This document shows positions 25,901 to 33,862 of a DNA stretch of 38,393 nt, in pieces; the first letter of the stretch is position 1; the number at the start of each line of letters is the position of its first letter. The notes under the pieces are model-generated. The model was not told where the DNA came from, ran no database searches, and saw only the letters and a list, made by a program, of their open reading frames with translations. The DNA lies in the NCBI GenBank assembly GCA_015068965.1, contig SVJN01000005.1:1-38393 (forward strand). Direction: 5' to 3'. Source of the stretch: Oscillospiraceae bacterium. GTDB taxonomy: Bacteria; Bacillota; Clostridia; UBA1381. Both the position numbers and the translations under genes were made by a program.

Positions 25901-26375
25901 TTGCAATCCGCTTCGCATCCTCATAATCCTCCCGCAAAAGTGCCTTCGGCACCTCGCCGGCAAGGCAGGCAGACAATGCAATCAAGCCCTCGTGATGCTC
26001 AGATAACAATTCAAAATCAATTCGGGGTTTATAGTAAAATCCCTCGACAAAGCCGGCAGTAACCAGCTTAATCAGATTTTTATAACCAATTTCATTTTCC
26101 GCCAGCAAAACCAGATGGCTGTATCTGGCGTTTGCGTCATAGCTTTTATCAAAACGGCTGTTGGGTGAGACATAAACCTCACATCCGATGACCGGATGAA
26201 TGCCCGCATCCTTTGCTTCCTTATAAAAATCCACCACGCCATACATCGCTCCGTGGTCGGTAATTGCAACGGCATTCATGCCCAGCTCCTTTGTCCGGGC
26301 AATCAGACGCTTGATGGATGCCGCGCCGTCTAACAAGCTATATTCCGTATGTGTATGCAAATGTACAAAAGACAT
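22905..26375 (-). CDS. dnaE: DNA polymerase III subunit alpha, DnaE type
   Basis: The 1156-residue protein has an N-terminal PHP domain (about 1-270) starting FVHLHTHTEYSLLDGAA, the polymerase core with GPGRGSAAGSLVAYSLGI, and catalytic aspartates Asp396 and Asp398 in MPDIDVDFE. It continues with the helix-hairpin-helix region and a C-terminal OB fold (about 980-1060). Lacking an inserted exonuclease, it is DnaE rather than PolC. It extends DNA chains at the replication fork; in Bacillota DnaE typically extends primers before PolC takes over. The ATG is 21 bp after the whiA stop with a GGGAGGG/AAGG site, so it probably belongs to the hprK operon. Confidence 0.95.
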   Translation of the reverse strand: MSFVHLHTHTEYSLLDGAASIKRLIARTKELGMNAVAITDHGAMYGVVDFYKEAKDAGIHPVIGCEVYVSPNSRFDKSYDANARYSHLVLLAENEIGYKNLIKLVTAGFVEGFYYKPRIDFELLSEHHEGLIALSACLAGEVPKALLREDYEDAKRIAKKYLDLFGKEHYYIEIQDHGLTEQKKTNPQLIRIAKELGIDVVATNDIHYIKKEDAEAQDVLMCIQMEKTVDDPERMRFETEEFYVKSPEEMQALFSYIPEALENTQKIADRCCVDFDFHSRHLPSYDVPEGYTASEYLQKLCDEGIKKRYDEVTPELSERLQYELSVINSMGFVDYFLIVWDFIHYAKSHDVRVGPGRGSAAGSLVAYSLGITDIDPIAYNLIFERFLNPERVSMPDIDVDFEPEGRQKVINYVVEKYGADHVSQIITFGTLKAKLVIRDVGRALNIPYAEVDKVAKLVPMDLGITIDKALEISTELRQLYESDTKIQRLIDTARSLEGLPRHKSTHAAGVVITEEPTVEYIPLQTNEDVVTTQFVKDTVEGLGLLKMDFLGLKNLTIIADAVKIVEKTRGIKIDIDHLDYGVKEVYETISSGNTDGVFQIESAGMKAFMQELKPSCLEDIVAGIALYRPGPMDSIPTYVNNKMHPEQVTYKHPLLEKILNVTYGCMVYQEQVMEIVRVMAGYSLGNADLLRRVISKKKTALMEVERQNFIYGKKDENGNQLIEGCINRGIDEKTAIAVFDEMYDFANYAFNKSHAAAYAYITYQTAYLKTFYPVEYMAALISNAGDMDKMNQYIMNCKEMGIDRLPPDVNQSEDLFTVENGAIRFGMASVKNVGVGFIQSVVREREANGKFLNFADFITRMTGKDMNKRAVESLICCGAFDSMGVRRSQLMNVFEALIDGEAQQQRRLIPGQLSLFEEAVVEEIQFPDIPEYDKKTLLQMEKQTIGMYLSGHPMEEYEEKAKKISNYHIGMVLSSVERNEDGLYQSVEGGLQDGQFVKLCGVIANRKNKTTRSNAQMAFIRLEDLYAAIEVIVFPKNLSACSHLLVEENVVVIEGRISIREDEEPKILCEKVLLLDSVNPEPEQKQKKLFVRLDCKQKETLEQILTVVKKFPGKYPLCLFFADTKQRGTAPVTVSDSEDLVRELSELFGQENVKWS

Positions 26376-26396
26376 CCTTATTCCCTCCCAAAATTT

Positions 26397-27269
26397 TTAT
26401 TGGATTGCGTCTGCAATTTCAATCAATCGGTTCAGACGGTGATTAACACCTGATTTTCCAATCGGTGTCATCAGCCGTTCCCCCAACGCCTTCAGGCTCT
26501 CGTCCGGATATTCCAGCCGTATCAATGCAATTTCCCGCAAGGCTTCGGGCAAAGCATCCAAGCCAATGGTTCTCTCAATCTTCCGGATTGCCATGATATG
26601 CTTTCCGTAAGCCTTTACAATCTTGTCCATATTGGCATTTTCACAGTTCATCCGCCGGTTGACATCGTTGCGGATTTCCTTTTCGATTGAGACATTATAA
26701 ATCTCCATTGCCGCACCACCGGCACCGATTCTGCCTAATAGCTCTGCAATGGCTTCATATTCCTTTAAATAAACAATCTGATAATGCTTGCGTTGGGTGA
26801 TTTTTGCTTCTATCCCAACCTCGGCAAGTATGCTGCAAATCAACTCAGCCATCTCGGATGTCTTTGCATCAAATTCTAAATGATAGCTCTTTTGCGGATC
26901 GCTGATAGAACCACCGCCTAAAAATGCACCGCGTAAAAAACTGGTCTTACAACACAAAAAAGGCATCAGTGCTTCCTTGCTCTCATCCAAAAGTCCGGCG
27001 TAGAGTCTGTCTATGCTCACCTCATCACAGATGCGAAGCTGGATACCGGCTTTTTTTTCACTCCGTTCAGGAAGGGGTTGTCCCATGCACTCTTCCCATA
27101 GGGTGACAATCCGCTCAGCAACATCCTCATGCTCGGTTACTATATAAAATCCGTCCTTTTTTTTCTGTCCTGCCATGCACAAAATCCCGTACAACTCTGC
27201 AGCGGTACAGTAATTGCATTCCGATAACGTCTTTCCAAGACGGCTCTTGATATCATAGGAAAAAGACAT
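26397..27269 (-). CDS. whiA: WhiA-family DNA-binding protein
   Basis: The 290-residue protein has an N-terminal degenerate LAGLIDADG homing-endonuclease-like domain (FLRGAFLGGGSISDP near residue 110) and a C-terminal helix-turn-helix (LRLEYPD...LGERLMTPIGKSGVNHRLNRL). WhiA controls sporulation in Streptomyces and links to division and chromosome segregation in Bacillus; its exact role in Clostridia is open. It occurs in the conserved rapZ-yvcK-whiA cluster, here 18 bp downstream of yvcK with AGGAGG before the ATG. Confidence 0.95.
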   Translation of the reverse strand: MSFSYDIKSRLGKTLSECNYCTAAELYGILCMAGQKKKDGFYIVTEHEDVAERIVTLWEECMGQPLPERSEKKAGIQLRICDEVSIDRLYAGLLDESKEALMPFLCCKTSFLRGAFLGGGSISDPQKSYHLEFDAKTSEMAELICSILAEVGIEAKITQRKHYQIVYLKEYEAIAELLGRIGAGGAAMEIYNVSIEKEIRNDVNRRMNCENANMDKIVKAYGKHIMAIRKIERTIGLDALPEALREIALIRLEYPDESLKALGERLMTPIGKSGVNHRLNRLIEIADAIQ

Positions 27270-27287
27270 TTTCCTGCTCCTCCTGTG

Positions 27288-28229
27288 TTAAAGCTTCATC
27301 AGAACCTCAGCTAAGGCGGCATTATCATGCCGTATGTAACGGTTCTTCTCAAATGAAGCAAGATTCTTTAAAATCACCCGAATCCGATCCTCGGCAAAGC
27401 TTGCCACATCCACACGCACCCGTTCTGCACCGTCAGCACGGTAGATGGCTTCAATCGGCTCCGGAATTTCCTGGATATTTGCCACCACATAGTCAATCAG
27501 GCCGGCACCTGCGTGCTCCTTGATTGCACGAATATGGTCATAGAGGGTATAGCCCTGCGTTTCTCCGGGTTGTGTCATGATATTACCAACATATACTTTT
27601 ACTGCAAGACTTTCCCGGATTGCCTCTGCAACACCCTCCACCAAAAGATTTGGCAGAATGCTGGTGTAGAGACTGCCCGGTCCTAAAATAATCATATCCG
27701 CATCGTAAATCGCCTGTAACACCCCATCTGCAGGCTTCGGAGCTTTTGGAATCAGCTCCAGTTTTTTTATCGGGGCGTGACCGACAGAGCCGATTTTGGA
27801 CTCGCCAATCACCTCTTGTCCGTCTGACAAAGTTGCTTTTAAGCGGATATCATCATTGCTGACCGGAAGCACACTTCCGACCACGCCAAAAGCCAGATTC
27901 ATTTTCCGGACTGCTTCTTCAAAATCATCCGAAATGCCGCAAAGTGCCGCCAGACAAAGGTTTCCGAAGGCGTGTCCCTTCAGGCTCCCCTCCGGAAAAC
28001 GGTAGTTTAATAATTCTCCTAAAATAGAGTTGGTTTCTGCCAAAGCACTGATGCATTGCCGGATATCCCCCGGCGGAAGCATTCCCAAATCCTCTCTGAG
28101 GACTCCGCTCGAACCGCCGTCATCACCAACCGTTACAATTGCAGTCAACTGATTGGTATATTTTTTCAACCCACGCAACAGAGTAGAAACGCCGGTTCCA
28201 CCACCTATGGTTACAATTTTTCTTTCCAT
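27288..28229 (-). CDS. yvcK: YvcK/GlmR family UDP-sugar-binding morphogenesis protein
   Basis: The 313-residue CofD/UPF0052-like protein has the signature IGGGTGVSTLLRGL at the N-terminus, followed by TVGDDGGSSGVLR and GDIRQCISAL. Relatives bind UDP-GlcNAc and adjust carbon flow into peptidoglycan precursors; needed for growth on gluconeogenic carbon in Bacillus. It is between rapZ and whiA, 11 bp after rapZ. Confidence 0.93.
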   Translation of the reverse strand: MERKIVTIGGGTGVSTLLRGLKKYTNQLTAIVTVGDDGGSSGVLREDLGMLPPGDIRQCISALAETNSILGELLNYRFPEGSLKGHAFGNLCLAALCGISDDFEEAVRKMNLAFGVVGSVLPVSNDDIRLKATLSDGQEVIGESKIGSVGHAPIKKLELIPKAPKPADGVLQAIYDADMIILGPGSLYTSILPNLLVEGVAEAIRESLAVKVYVGNIMTQPGETQGYTLYDHIRAIKEHAGAGLIDYVVANIQEIPEPIEAIYRADGAERVRVDVASFAEDRIRVILKNLASFEKNRYIRHDNAALAEVLMKL

Positions 28230-28240
28230 GACTGCCTCTT

Positions 28241-29107
28241 CTATTTTCTTTTTCCCCGTTCAATGTCACGGTTAATCAGGTTCACACGATAGCCTTTTTC
28301 CGAAAGGGTATCACTCAAAAGCTTTGCCATCGTGACACTCCGGTGCTTACCGCCGGTACAGCCGATTGCAATGCTGAGGCTTGTTTTGCCCTCCTCGGTG
28401 TAGAGCGGAACCAGAAATAACATCATATCCTCTAACTTCTTCAAAAATGCCTGCGACTCTGCAAAGCTCATGACATAATCCCGTACCTCCTGCTGCATTC
28501 CGGTTTTATGCTTCAACTCCGGAATGTAGAAGGGATTGGGAAAACAACGCACATCAAAGACCAGATCCGAATCGAGCGGAATCCCATATTTAAACCCGAA
28601 CGAAATCACATCAATCCCCATCTGCTCCCGTTCCTGTTCCAGATAAATCCGCTTTAATTCCTTGGACAAATCATGCAGAGATAAATCGGTGGTATCCAAT
28701 ACCTCGTCCGCCTCAGAGTAAAGCTGCTCCAGCATCTTCCGCTCCTGACGGATGCTTTCTAAAAGTCCCTGATTCCCAGAAAGCGGATGCACTCGTCTGG
28801 TCTCCTTATAGCGTTTCACCAGGGTTTCATCGCTTGCATCCAAAAACAATAGCTTGCAGGGGTATCCGCTTTCCCGTAAGGATTTGATATTATCCAACAA
28901 CTCGTTGATTAACTCTCCGACCCGGATATCCACCACAAACGCAATTTTTTCATATTTTCCATTCATCGAAAAAAACATATTTGCAAACTGCGGAATCAGC
29001 ATCGGAGGCATATTGTCAATACAAAAAAATCCTGCATCCTCCAAAAAACGAACCACCTGCGTTTTTCCCGAACCGGACAATCCGGTTACGACGGTAAACT
29101 GTCTCAC
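28241..29107 (-). CDS. rapZ: RapZ/YvcJ family nucleotide-binding protein
   Basis: The 288-residue protein has a Walker A GLSGSGKT (residues 9-16), the family segment FCIDNMPP, and a C-terminal domain with GCTGGKHRSVTMA. In Enterobacteria RapZ binds a small RNA to control glmS, and in Bacillus YvcJ hydrolyses GTP and ATP. It starts with GTG at 29107, with AAGGGA 10 bases upstream, and only 6 bp separate it from the murB stop. Confidence 0.93.
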   Translation of the reverse strand: MRQFTVVTGLSGSGKTQVVRFLEDAGFFCIDNMPPMLIPQFANMFFSMNGKYEKIAFVVDIRVGELINELLDNIKSLRESGYPCKLLFLDASDETLVKRYKETRRVHPLSGNQGLLESIRQERKMLEQLYSEADEVLDTTDLSLHDLSKELKRIYLEQEREQMGIDVISFGFKYGIPLDSDLVFDVRCFPNPFYIPELKHKTGMQQEVRDYVMSFAESQAFLKKLEDMMLFLVPLYTEEGKTSLSIAIGCTGGKHRSVTMAKLLSDTLSEKGYRVNLINRDIERGKRK

Positions 29108-29113
29108 AAATTA

Positions 29114-30016
29114 TCATTCCCTTCCTATCAGCCGAACCTCCGGTTCTAACTCCACCTGATATTTTTCCCGGACAACCTTCTGAATGTATGCAATCAGATT
29201 CAGTACATCCCTTGCCGTTGCATCACCGCAATTGACAATAAAGCCTGCGTGCTTTTCCGATACCCGGGCACCGCCAATCTGATATCCCTTCAAGCCTGCC
29301 TGCTCCACCAAAGCACCTGCAAAATGTCCTTCCGGACGTTTGAATACACTGCCTGCACTCGGCATGGTAAGCGGTTGTTTTTCGGCGCGGCGTGTCTGAA
29401 AATCACGCATCCGCTCCCGGATTTCTTCCGGATTATCCTCTTCTAATTCAAATACGCCTGACAGAATCACTCGATTATTTCCGACAAACGGGCTTTTACG
29501 ATAGCCAAACATTTCCGGCTCTACCTCGAGGGTGTGAAATTCTCCGTCCGCATCTAAATACTGCACCTCTTTTAAGGTGTCGGAAATTTCACCGCCGTAG
29601 GCACCGGCGTTCATATAGATAGCACCCCCTAAGGTTCCCGGAATGCCACCTGCGAATTCCAGACCGGACAAGCCATGCTTGTGTGCCTCATTTGCAAGCT
29701 CGGATAATAAGATTCCAGCCCCGGCTTTTAAAGAATTTCCTTCCCTTTTGCAGGTACGGAATTTTTTCGCAATCCGGATAACAACACCCTCAATTCCTGC
29801 ATCACTCACCAGCATATTCGAGCCATTCCCCAAAATCATAAAGGAAACACCTTCTTCCCGACAAAGCGAAATGATTTGCCGGATTTGTTCTTCATTCTCC
29901 GGCTCGCATAAAAAATCTGCCGCTCCGCCAATCCGGAAGGTTGTATATTGCTTCATCATTGCTTTTTCGGTCGTATCGGGACATATGCCCTTGAGTTTTT
30001 GCAAAAACACTGTCAT
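29114..30016 (-). CDS. murB: UDP-N-acetylenolpyruvoylglucosamine reductase
   Basis: The 300-residue flavoenzyme reduces UDP-GlcNAc-enolpyruvate to UDP-MurNAc in peptidoglycan synthesis. Motifs are TFRIGGAADFLCEP, ILGNGSNMLVSD, LSGLEFAGGIPGTLGGAIYMNAGAYGGEISD, YRKSPF, PSAGSVFKRPEGHFAGALVEQAGLKG and a C-terminal SEKHAGFIVN. The ATG at 30016 follows AAGGAAAGG. The frame stays open 22 codons further upstream, but those codons are made of heptamer repeats and are not part of the protein. Second gene of the hprK operon. Confidence 0.95.
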   Translation of the reverse strand: MTVFLQKLKGICPDTTEKAMMKQYTTFRIGGAADFLCEPENEEQIRQIISLCREEGVSFMILGNGSNMLVSDAGIEGVVIRIAKKFRTCKREGNSLKAGAGILLSELANEAHKHGLSGLEFAGGIPGTLGGAIYMNAGAYGGEISDTLKEVQYLDADGEFHTLEVEPEMFGYRKSPFVGNNRVILSGVFELEEDNPEEIRERMRDFQTRRAEKQPLTMPSAGSVFKRPEGHFAGALVEQAGLKGYQIGGARVSEKHAGFIVNCGDATARDVLNLIAYIQKVVREKYQVELEPEVRLIGRE

Positions 30017-30053
30017 AGCCTTTCCTTTCTTGATTTCATACTTTTTTAATGAA

Positions 30054-30081
30054 CTTTGCATTTTGCATTCTGCATTTTGCA
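30054..30081. repeat. Four tandem heptamers between hprK and murB
   Basis: The plus strand reads CTTTGCA, TTTTGCA, TTCTGCA, TTTTGCA in direct succession, directly before the hprK stop codon. Such degenerate heptamer tracts are known as intergenic short repeats in many bacteria. They create a false N-terminal extension of murB. Confidence 0.7.
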
Positions 30082-30082
30082 T

Positions 30083-31027
30083 TTATTCAAGGTTGTTCTG
30101 CATCTCACGCATCAGGCGGTTATTCAATTCCACCGCCGCATTATATCCCATCCGCTTCTGGCGGTTATTCATAGATGCAACCTCTATAATCACTGCAAGA
30201 TTTCTTCCCAGCTTGACCGGAATGGTTAAACTGGGGATATTGATTCCCATAATATTGGTATACTCATCCACCATGCCCAGACGGTCATACTGGGTATTTT
30301 CCTTCCACGGCTCTAAATGGATGATCAGGTCAATGCTCTCGGTATCCTTAACCGCACCGATACCGAAGATTTCCTTTACGTCAATGATGCCGATACCTCG
30401 AAGCTCTACAAAGTGCCGGATAATCGCCGGAGAAGAGCCAACCAGAGTACGGTTGGAAACTCGCTTGATTTCTACCGCATCGTCTGCTACCAGACGGTGA
30501 CCTCTTTTTAAAAGCTCGATTGCCGTCTCACTTTTGCCGACACCGCTCTCGCCTAAAATCAGGATACCTTCACCATACACCTCCACTAAAACACCGTGGC
30601 GTGTGATGCGGGGCGCAATCTGCACATTCAGATAACTAATCAGCGAACTCATGATATTTGAGGTAGATTCCTCTGTCCGTACCAGAGTGACATCATATTT
30701 TTCTGCCAGCTCCTGCATCTCAGGTCCGACCTGCATTCCACGGGTAATGACCAGCGCCGGGATTTTTTTAGAAAAGAGCTTTTCCAAAAGTTCATATCGC
30801 TTTTCACTCGGGAACTGTTCCAAATAGGTCAGCTCAACCTTTCCCATCAGCTGAATCCGTTGCGGATCAAAATAATCATAAAAGCCTACAATCTGCAATG
30901 CCGGACGGTTCAAATCCGATGTGCTGATTAAAACCTTGTCAACATCGGTAGATTCATAAAGCTTTTCAAACTGAAATTCCTCCAAAATTTTGGAAAGCGG
31001 AATAGAAAAATGATTTTCGTTCGTCAT
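30083..31027 (-). CDS. hprK: HPr kinase/phosphorylase
   Basis: The 314-residue bifunctional enzyme phosphorylates and dephosphorylates Ser46 of HPr, setting carbon catabolite repression in Bacillota. Motifs are the Walker A GESGVGKSETAIELLKRGH and the HprK signature VELRGIGIIDVKEIFG, with RHGVLVEVYGEG before the P-loop. I prefer the ATG at 31027, about 11 bases after AGAAAGGA; the open frame extends 25 codons upstream across the promoter -10 box. It leads the operon hprK-murB-rapZ-yvcK-whiA-dnaE. Confidence 0.95.
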   Translation of the reverse strand: MTNENHFSIPLSKILEEFQFEKLYESTDVDKVLISTSDLNRPALQIVGFYDYFDPQRIQLMGKVELTYLEQFPSEKRYELLEKLFSKKIPALVITRGMQVGPEMQELAEKYDVTLVRTEESTSNIMSSLISYLNVQIAPRITRHGVLVEVYGEGILILGESGVGKSETAIELLKRGHRLVADDAVEIKRVSNRTLVGSSPAIIRHFVELRGIGIIDVKEIFGIGAVKDTESIDLIIHLEPWKENTQYDRLGMVDEYTNIMGINIPSLTIPVKLGRNLAVIIEVASMNNRQKRMGYNAAVELNNRLMREMQNNLE

Positions 31028-31093
31028 TCGTATCAATATCCTTTCTGCAGGCGGCAAGGATGAAATCCTACTACACCCATTTTCTCTCTTTAC

Positions 31094-31122
31094 ATTATAC
31101 ATGATTTTTTCCGAATTTAAAA
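31094..31122 (-). promoter_or_regulatory. Candidate promoter of the hprK operon
   Basis: A consensus -10 TATAAT is seen on the minus strand at 31094-31099. The matching -35 region, 17 bp further up, reads TTTTAA and is weak, so an activator or another start is possible. Confidence 0.4.
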
Positions 31123-31243
31123 TAGTATTTTTAAAATTTATTAAAATTTATAACTTTTTACGAGAAAAACGCAAAAAAATCGGCTCTTTTCCCCTCTTTG
31201 ACAGAAAAGACCAAAAAAAGATTTATTTTTTTTTCAAAAACAC

Positions 31244-31272
31244 TTGCATTCTTTTAAAATTTGTGGTAAAAT
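31244..31272 (+). promoter_or_regulatory. Promoter of rpmB
   Basis: -35 TTGCAT (31244-31249), 17-bp spacer, -10 TAAAAT (31267-31272), 45 bp before the rpmB start. Confidence 0.7.
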
Positions 31273-31317
31273 ACTTTTGTTTTGATAATGAATCATCGGT
31301 TTAGGAGGTGTAGACAC

Positions 31318-31506
31318 ATGGCAAAGTGTGATATTTGCGGAAAGGGCGTTGCCTTTGGTATCAAGGTGAGTCACTCTCACAGAAGATCAAACAGAACCTG
31401 GAAAGCAAACATTCGGAAAGTAAGAGCAATCGTTAACGGAACTCCGAAGTCTGTCAACGTTTGTACCCGTTGCTTGCGTTCGGGAAAGGTTACCCGTGCG
31501 GTTTGA
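31318..31506 (+). CDS. rpmB: 50S ribosomal protein L28, zinc-binding form
   Basis: The 62-residue protein starts MAKCDICGKGVAFG at an ATG 8 bases after AGGAGGTG. Basic segments SHSHRRSNRTWKANIRKVRA are typical of L28. CDIC near the start and CTRC near the end form a four-cysteine zinc site, so this is the zinc-containing version. Single-gene unit ended by the terminator at 31531-31560. Confidence 0.97.
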   Translation: MAKCDICGKGVAFGIKVSHSHRRSNRTWKANIRKVRAIVNGTPKSVNVCTRCLRSGKVTRAV

Positions 31507-31530
31507 TTTTATCAAAAAATGAAGATAAGG

Positions 31531-31560
31531 CAGAGAGCATTCTTGCTTCTCTGTTTTTTT
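31531..31560 (+). terminator. Terminator of rpmB
   Basis: CAGAGAGC (31531-31538) pairs with GCTTCTCTG (31545-31553) with one bulge, followed by seven T's. Confidence 0.75.
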
Positions 31561-31624
31561 CTTTGCTTTTTTATCCCCCACGGAAAGTAGAATTGAAATT
31601 TTTTTATTTTTTTCAAAAAATAGA

Positions 31625-31653
31625 TTGGCTTTTTGAAAAAAGTATGATATAAT
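31625..31653 (+). promoter_or_regulatory. Promoter of the murA operon
   Basis: -35 TTGGCT (31625-31630), 17-bp spacer, -10 TATAAT (31648-31653). It leaves an untranslated leader of roughly 115 bases before murA. Confidence 0.7.
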
Positions 31654-31659
31654 GGTTCA

Positions 31660-31761
31660 TGTGTATCTATCCCGCCGATTCGCGGCAACAAAAAATAATG
31701 AAATCTTGACCAGGACGGCTTGTTTTATTTCGTTTACTTTGGTTTTTTGCCGTCTCTTACA
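31660..31761 (+). other. Structured leader of murA
   Basis: The segment between promoter and ribosome binding site contains a CCGC/GCGG hairpin (31672-31685) and a longer closing stem GACGGC/GCCGTC (31714-31719 with 31749-31754) whose loop is T-rich. No known riboswitch was recognised. Low support beyond the visible pairing. Confidence 0.35.
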
Positions 31762-31775
31762 GAGGAGTGAATTGA

Positions 31776-33053
31776 TTGGAAAAGTTAGTGATTAAGGGGA
31801 AACGCAGACTTTCCGGCGAAATCATGATCAGCGGTGCAAAAAATGCCGCTGTTGCAATTATTCCGGCGTGTCTTTTGATTAACGGGCTCTGCCGGTTGGA
31901 GAACTTACCAGACATCAAGGATGTAAATCTTTACTTAGATATTTTAAAGGACCTCGGAGCAGAAATCACCTATATTGACAATAACACCGTTGATATCGAC
32001 TGTTCCGCTGTGACCAGCCATGAACCGAACCCGCAGCTGACACAGAAAATGCGTGGTTCCTCCTACTTAATCGGGGCATTGTTAAGCAGATGCAATCACT
32101 GCATCATCCCGCCTCCCGGAGGCTGCGATTTCGGAACCCGCCCGATTGACCAGCATATCAAGGGCTTTGAGGCTTTGGGTGCAACGGTGGATATTTCTTA
32201 CGGTAAAATCCATGCAAATGCAGACAAGCTTACCGGTGCCAACATTTATTTTGACGTGATTACCGTTGGCGGTACCATCAATGTGATGCTCGGTGCAGTC
32301 AAGGCACAGGGAACCACCATCATTGAAAATGCCGCAAAGGAACCGCATATTGTTGACCTTGCCAATTTCCTAAATGCAATGGGTGCAAACATCCGTGGTG
32401 CCGGAACTGATACCATTAAAATCAAGGGAGTTTCCCAGTTACACGGTGGAAGCTACTCCATCATTCCGGATCAGATTGAAGCAGGAACCTTTATGATTGC
32501 CGCCGCCGCTACCCGCGGTGATGTGCTGATTACCAATGTCATCCCCCGTCATTTAGAGCCGATTTCGGCAAAGCTGATTGAATCGGGCGCAAAGGTGGAG
32601 GAATTTGACGATAGTGTCCGTGTCTGGGTTCCGGAAGGTACTGAATTTAAAAAGATTTCCTTTACCGCACTTCCCTATCCCGGCTATCCGACCGATATGC
32701 AACCGCAGTTGGTTACCTTTTTGAGTACAGTTCCCGGTTCCAGCTCAGCAAGAGAGGGTGTCTGGGATGACCGGTTCCGTTATGTGGACGAGCTAAAACG
32801 CATGGGTGCAAACATCCGGGTAGAAGGAAAGCTTGCTCTGATTGAGGGGGTTCCTCAGCTAACCGGTGCATCGGTGCGTGCAACCGACCTAAGAGCCGGA
32901 GCGGCAATGATTATCGCAGGTCTGATGGCAGACGGAACGACAGAAATCAACAACATCTACCACATCGACCGTGGTTATGAAAATTTTGAAGAAAAGTTCA
33001 TTCGCCTGGGTGCAGACATTCACCGTGTTCAGGTAATGGATTCTGAGGCATAA
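31776..33053 (+). CDS. murA: UDP-N-acetylglucosamine 1-carboxyvinyltransferase
   Basis: The 425-residue enzyme transfers enolpyruvate from PEP to UDP-GlcNAc, the first committed step of peptidoglycan synthesis. It starts with TTG at 31776, 8 bases after GAGGAG. Motifs are SGAKNAAVAIIPA near the N-terminus, the loop PPPGGCDFGTRPIDQH with the PEP-reactive cysteine (the fosfomycin target), and DLRAGAAMIIAGL near the C-terminus. It is followed 2 bp later by a beta-lactamase-fold gene and then rlmH. Confidence 0.95.
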   Translation: MEKLVIKGKRRLSGEIMISGAKNAAVAIIPACLLINGLCRLENLPDIKDVNLYLDILKDLGAEITYIDNNTVDIDCSAVTSHEPNPQLTQKMRGSSYLIGALLSRCNHCIIPPPGGCDFGTRPIDQHIKGFEALGATVDISYGKIHANADKLTGANIYFDVITVGGTINVMLGAVKAQGTTIIENAAKEPHIVDLANFLNAMGANIRGAGTDTIKIKGVSQLHGGSYSIIPDQIEAGTFMIAAAATRGDVLITNVIPRHLEPISAKLIESGAKVEEFDDSVRVWVPEGTEFKKISFTALPYPGYPTDMQPQLVTFLSTVPGSSSAREGVWDDRFRYVDELKRMGANIRVEGKLALIEGVPQLTGASVRATDLRAGAAMIIAGLMADGTTEINNIYHIDRGYENFEEKFIRLGADIHRVQVMDSEA

Positions 33054-33055
33054 TT

Positions 33056-33862
33056 ATGTTTTTATCTTTGATTAGCGGTTCTTCCGGCAATGCAACCCTT
33101 TTTTCGGACGGAAAAACCAATATTCTGATTGATTGCGGTATGTCCGGAAAACGGTTGGAAGCAACCTTAAATACGCTGGATTTATCCTGTTCGGATTTAT
33201 CAGCAATTCTCATCACGCATGAGCATACCGACCATATCGGCGGTGCAGGCGTTGTTTCCAAACGGTACAAGCTTCCGGTTTATGCAACCGAAAAAACCAT
33301 AGCGGCTTTTCCTGCCGGAAAGATTCCGGAGGAAAACTGCAATATTCTTACACCGAACCATACCTTTGAAATCGGGCAGATTGGCATCTGTCCTTTTTCG
33401 ATTTCTCACGATGCGGCTGACCCGGTTGGCTACACCTTTTTTTCAGACAAAAAAAAGTACGCACTTGCAACCGACACCGGAATCCTTTCTGAGGAGATTT
33501 TTTCTGCCATTTCCGGAAGTGAACAGGTGCTTTTAGAATCGAATCACGATGTTGATATGCTGATGTACGGAAGCTATCCCTTCTTCCTGAAAAAAAGAAT
33601 TTTAGGTGAACACGGGCATCTGTCCAATCGTTTAGCGGCACAAACTGCCGTACGTCTTTTAAACAGCGGTACACACCAGATTATGCTCGGGCATCTGAGC
33701 AATGAAAATAATACGCCTCAGATTGCGTACCAGACGGTAAAAAATGAATTAGAAGCAGTCGGTGCAAAGCTGAATACCGATATCACCCTGCAGGTTGCAT
33801 CCCGACACGATATTACGAGGTTTGAAGCATGGAAATCACAATCATTACTGTTGGAAAATTAA
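33056..33862 (+). CDS. Metallo-beta-lactamase-fold protein, WalJ/YycJ-like
   Basis: The 268-residue protein has the metal motif ITHEHTDHIGG (HxHxDH) near residue 60, a later histidine in FSISHDAADPVGY, ATDTGILS and LLESNHDVDML, then GEHGHLSN and LGHLSNENN. This matches the YycJ/WalJ group, an exonuclease-like protein near the walRK-rlmH region in Bacillus, thought to act in DNA or cell-wall related processing; the biochemical role is not settled. Its last 34 bases overlap the start of rlmH, in keeping with the walJ-rlmH neighbourhood. The ATG lies 2 bp after the murA stop. Confidence 0.88.
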   Translation: MFLSLISGSSGNATLFSDGKTNILIDCGMSGKRLEATLNTLDLSCSDLSAILITHEHTDHIGGAGVVSKRYKLPVYATEKTIAAFPAGKIPEENCNILTPNHTFEIGQIGICPFSISHDAADPVGYTFFSDKKKYALATDTGILSEEIFSAISGSEQVLLESNHDVDMLMYGSYPFFLKKRILGEHGHLSNRLAAQTAVRLLNSGTHQIMLGHLSNENNTPQIAYQTVKNELEAVGAKLNTDITLQVASRHDITRFEAWKSQSLLLEN

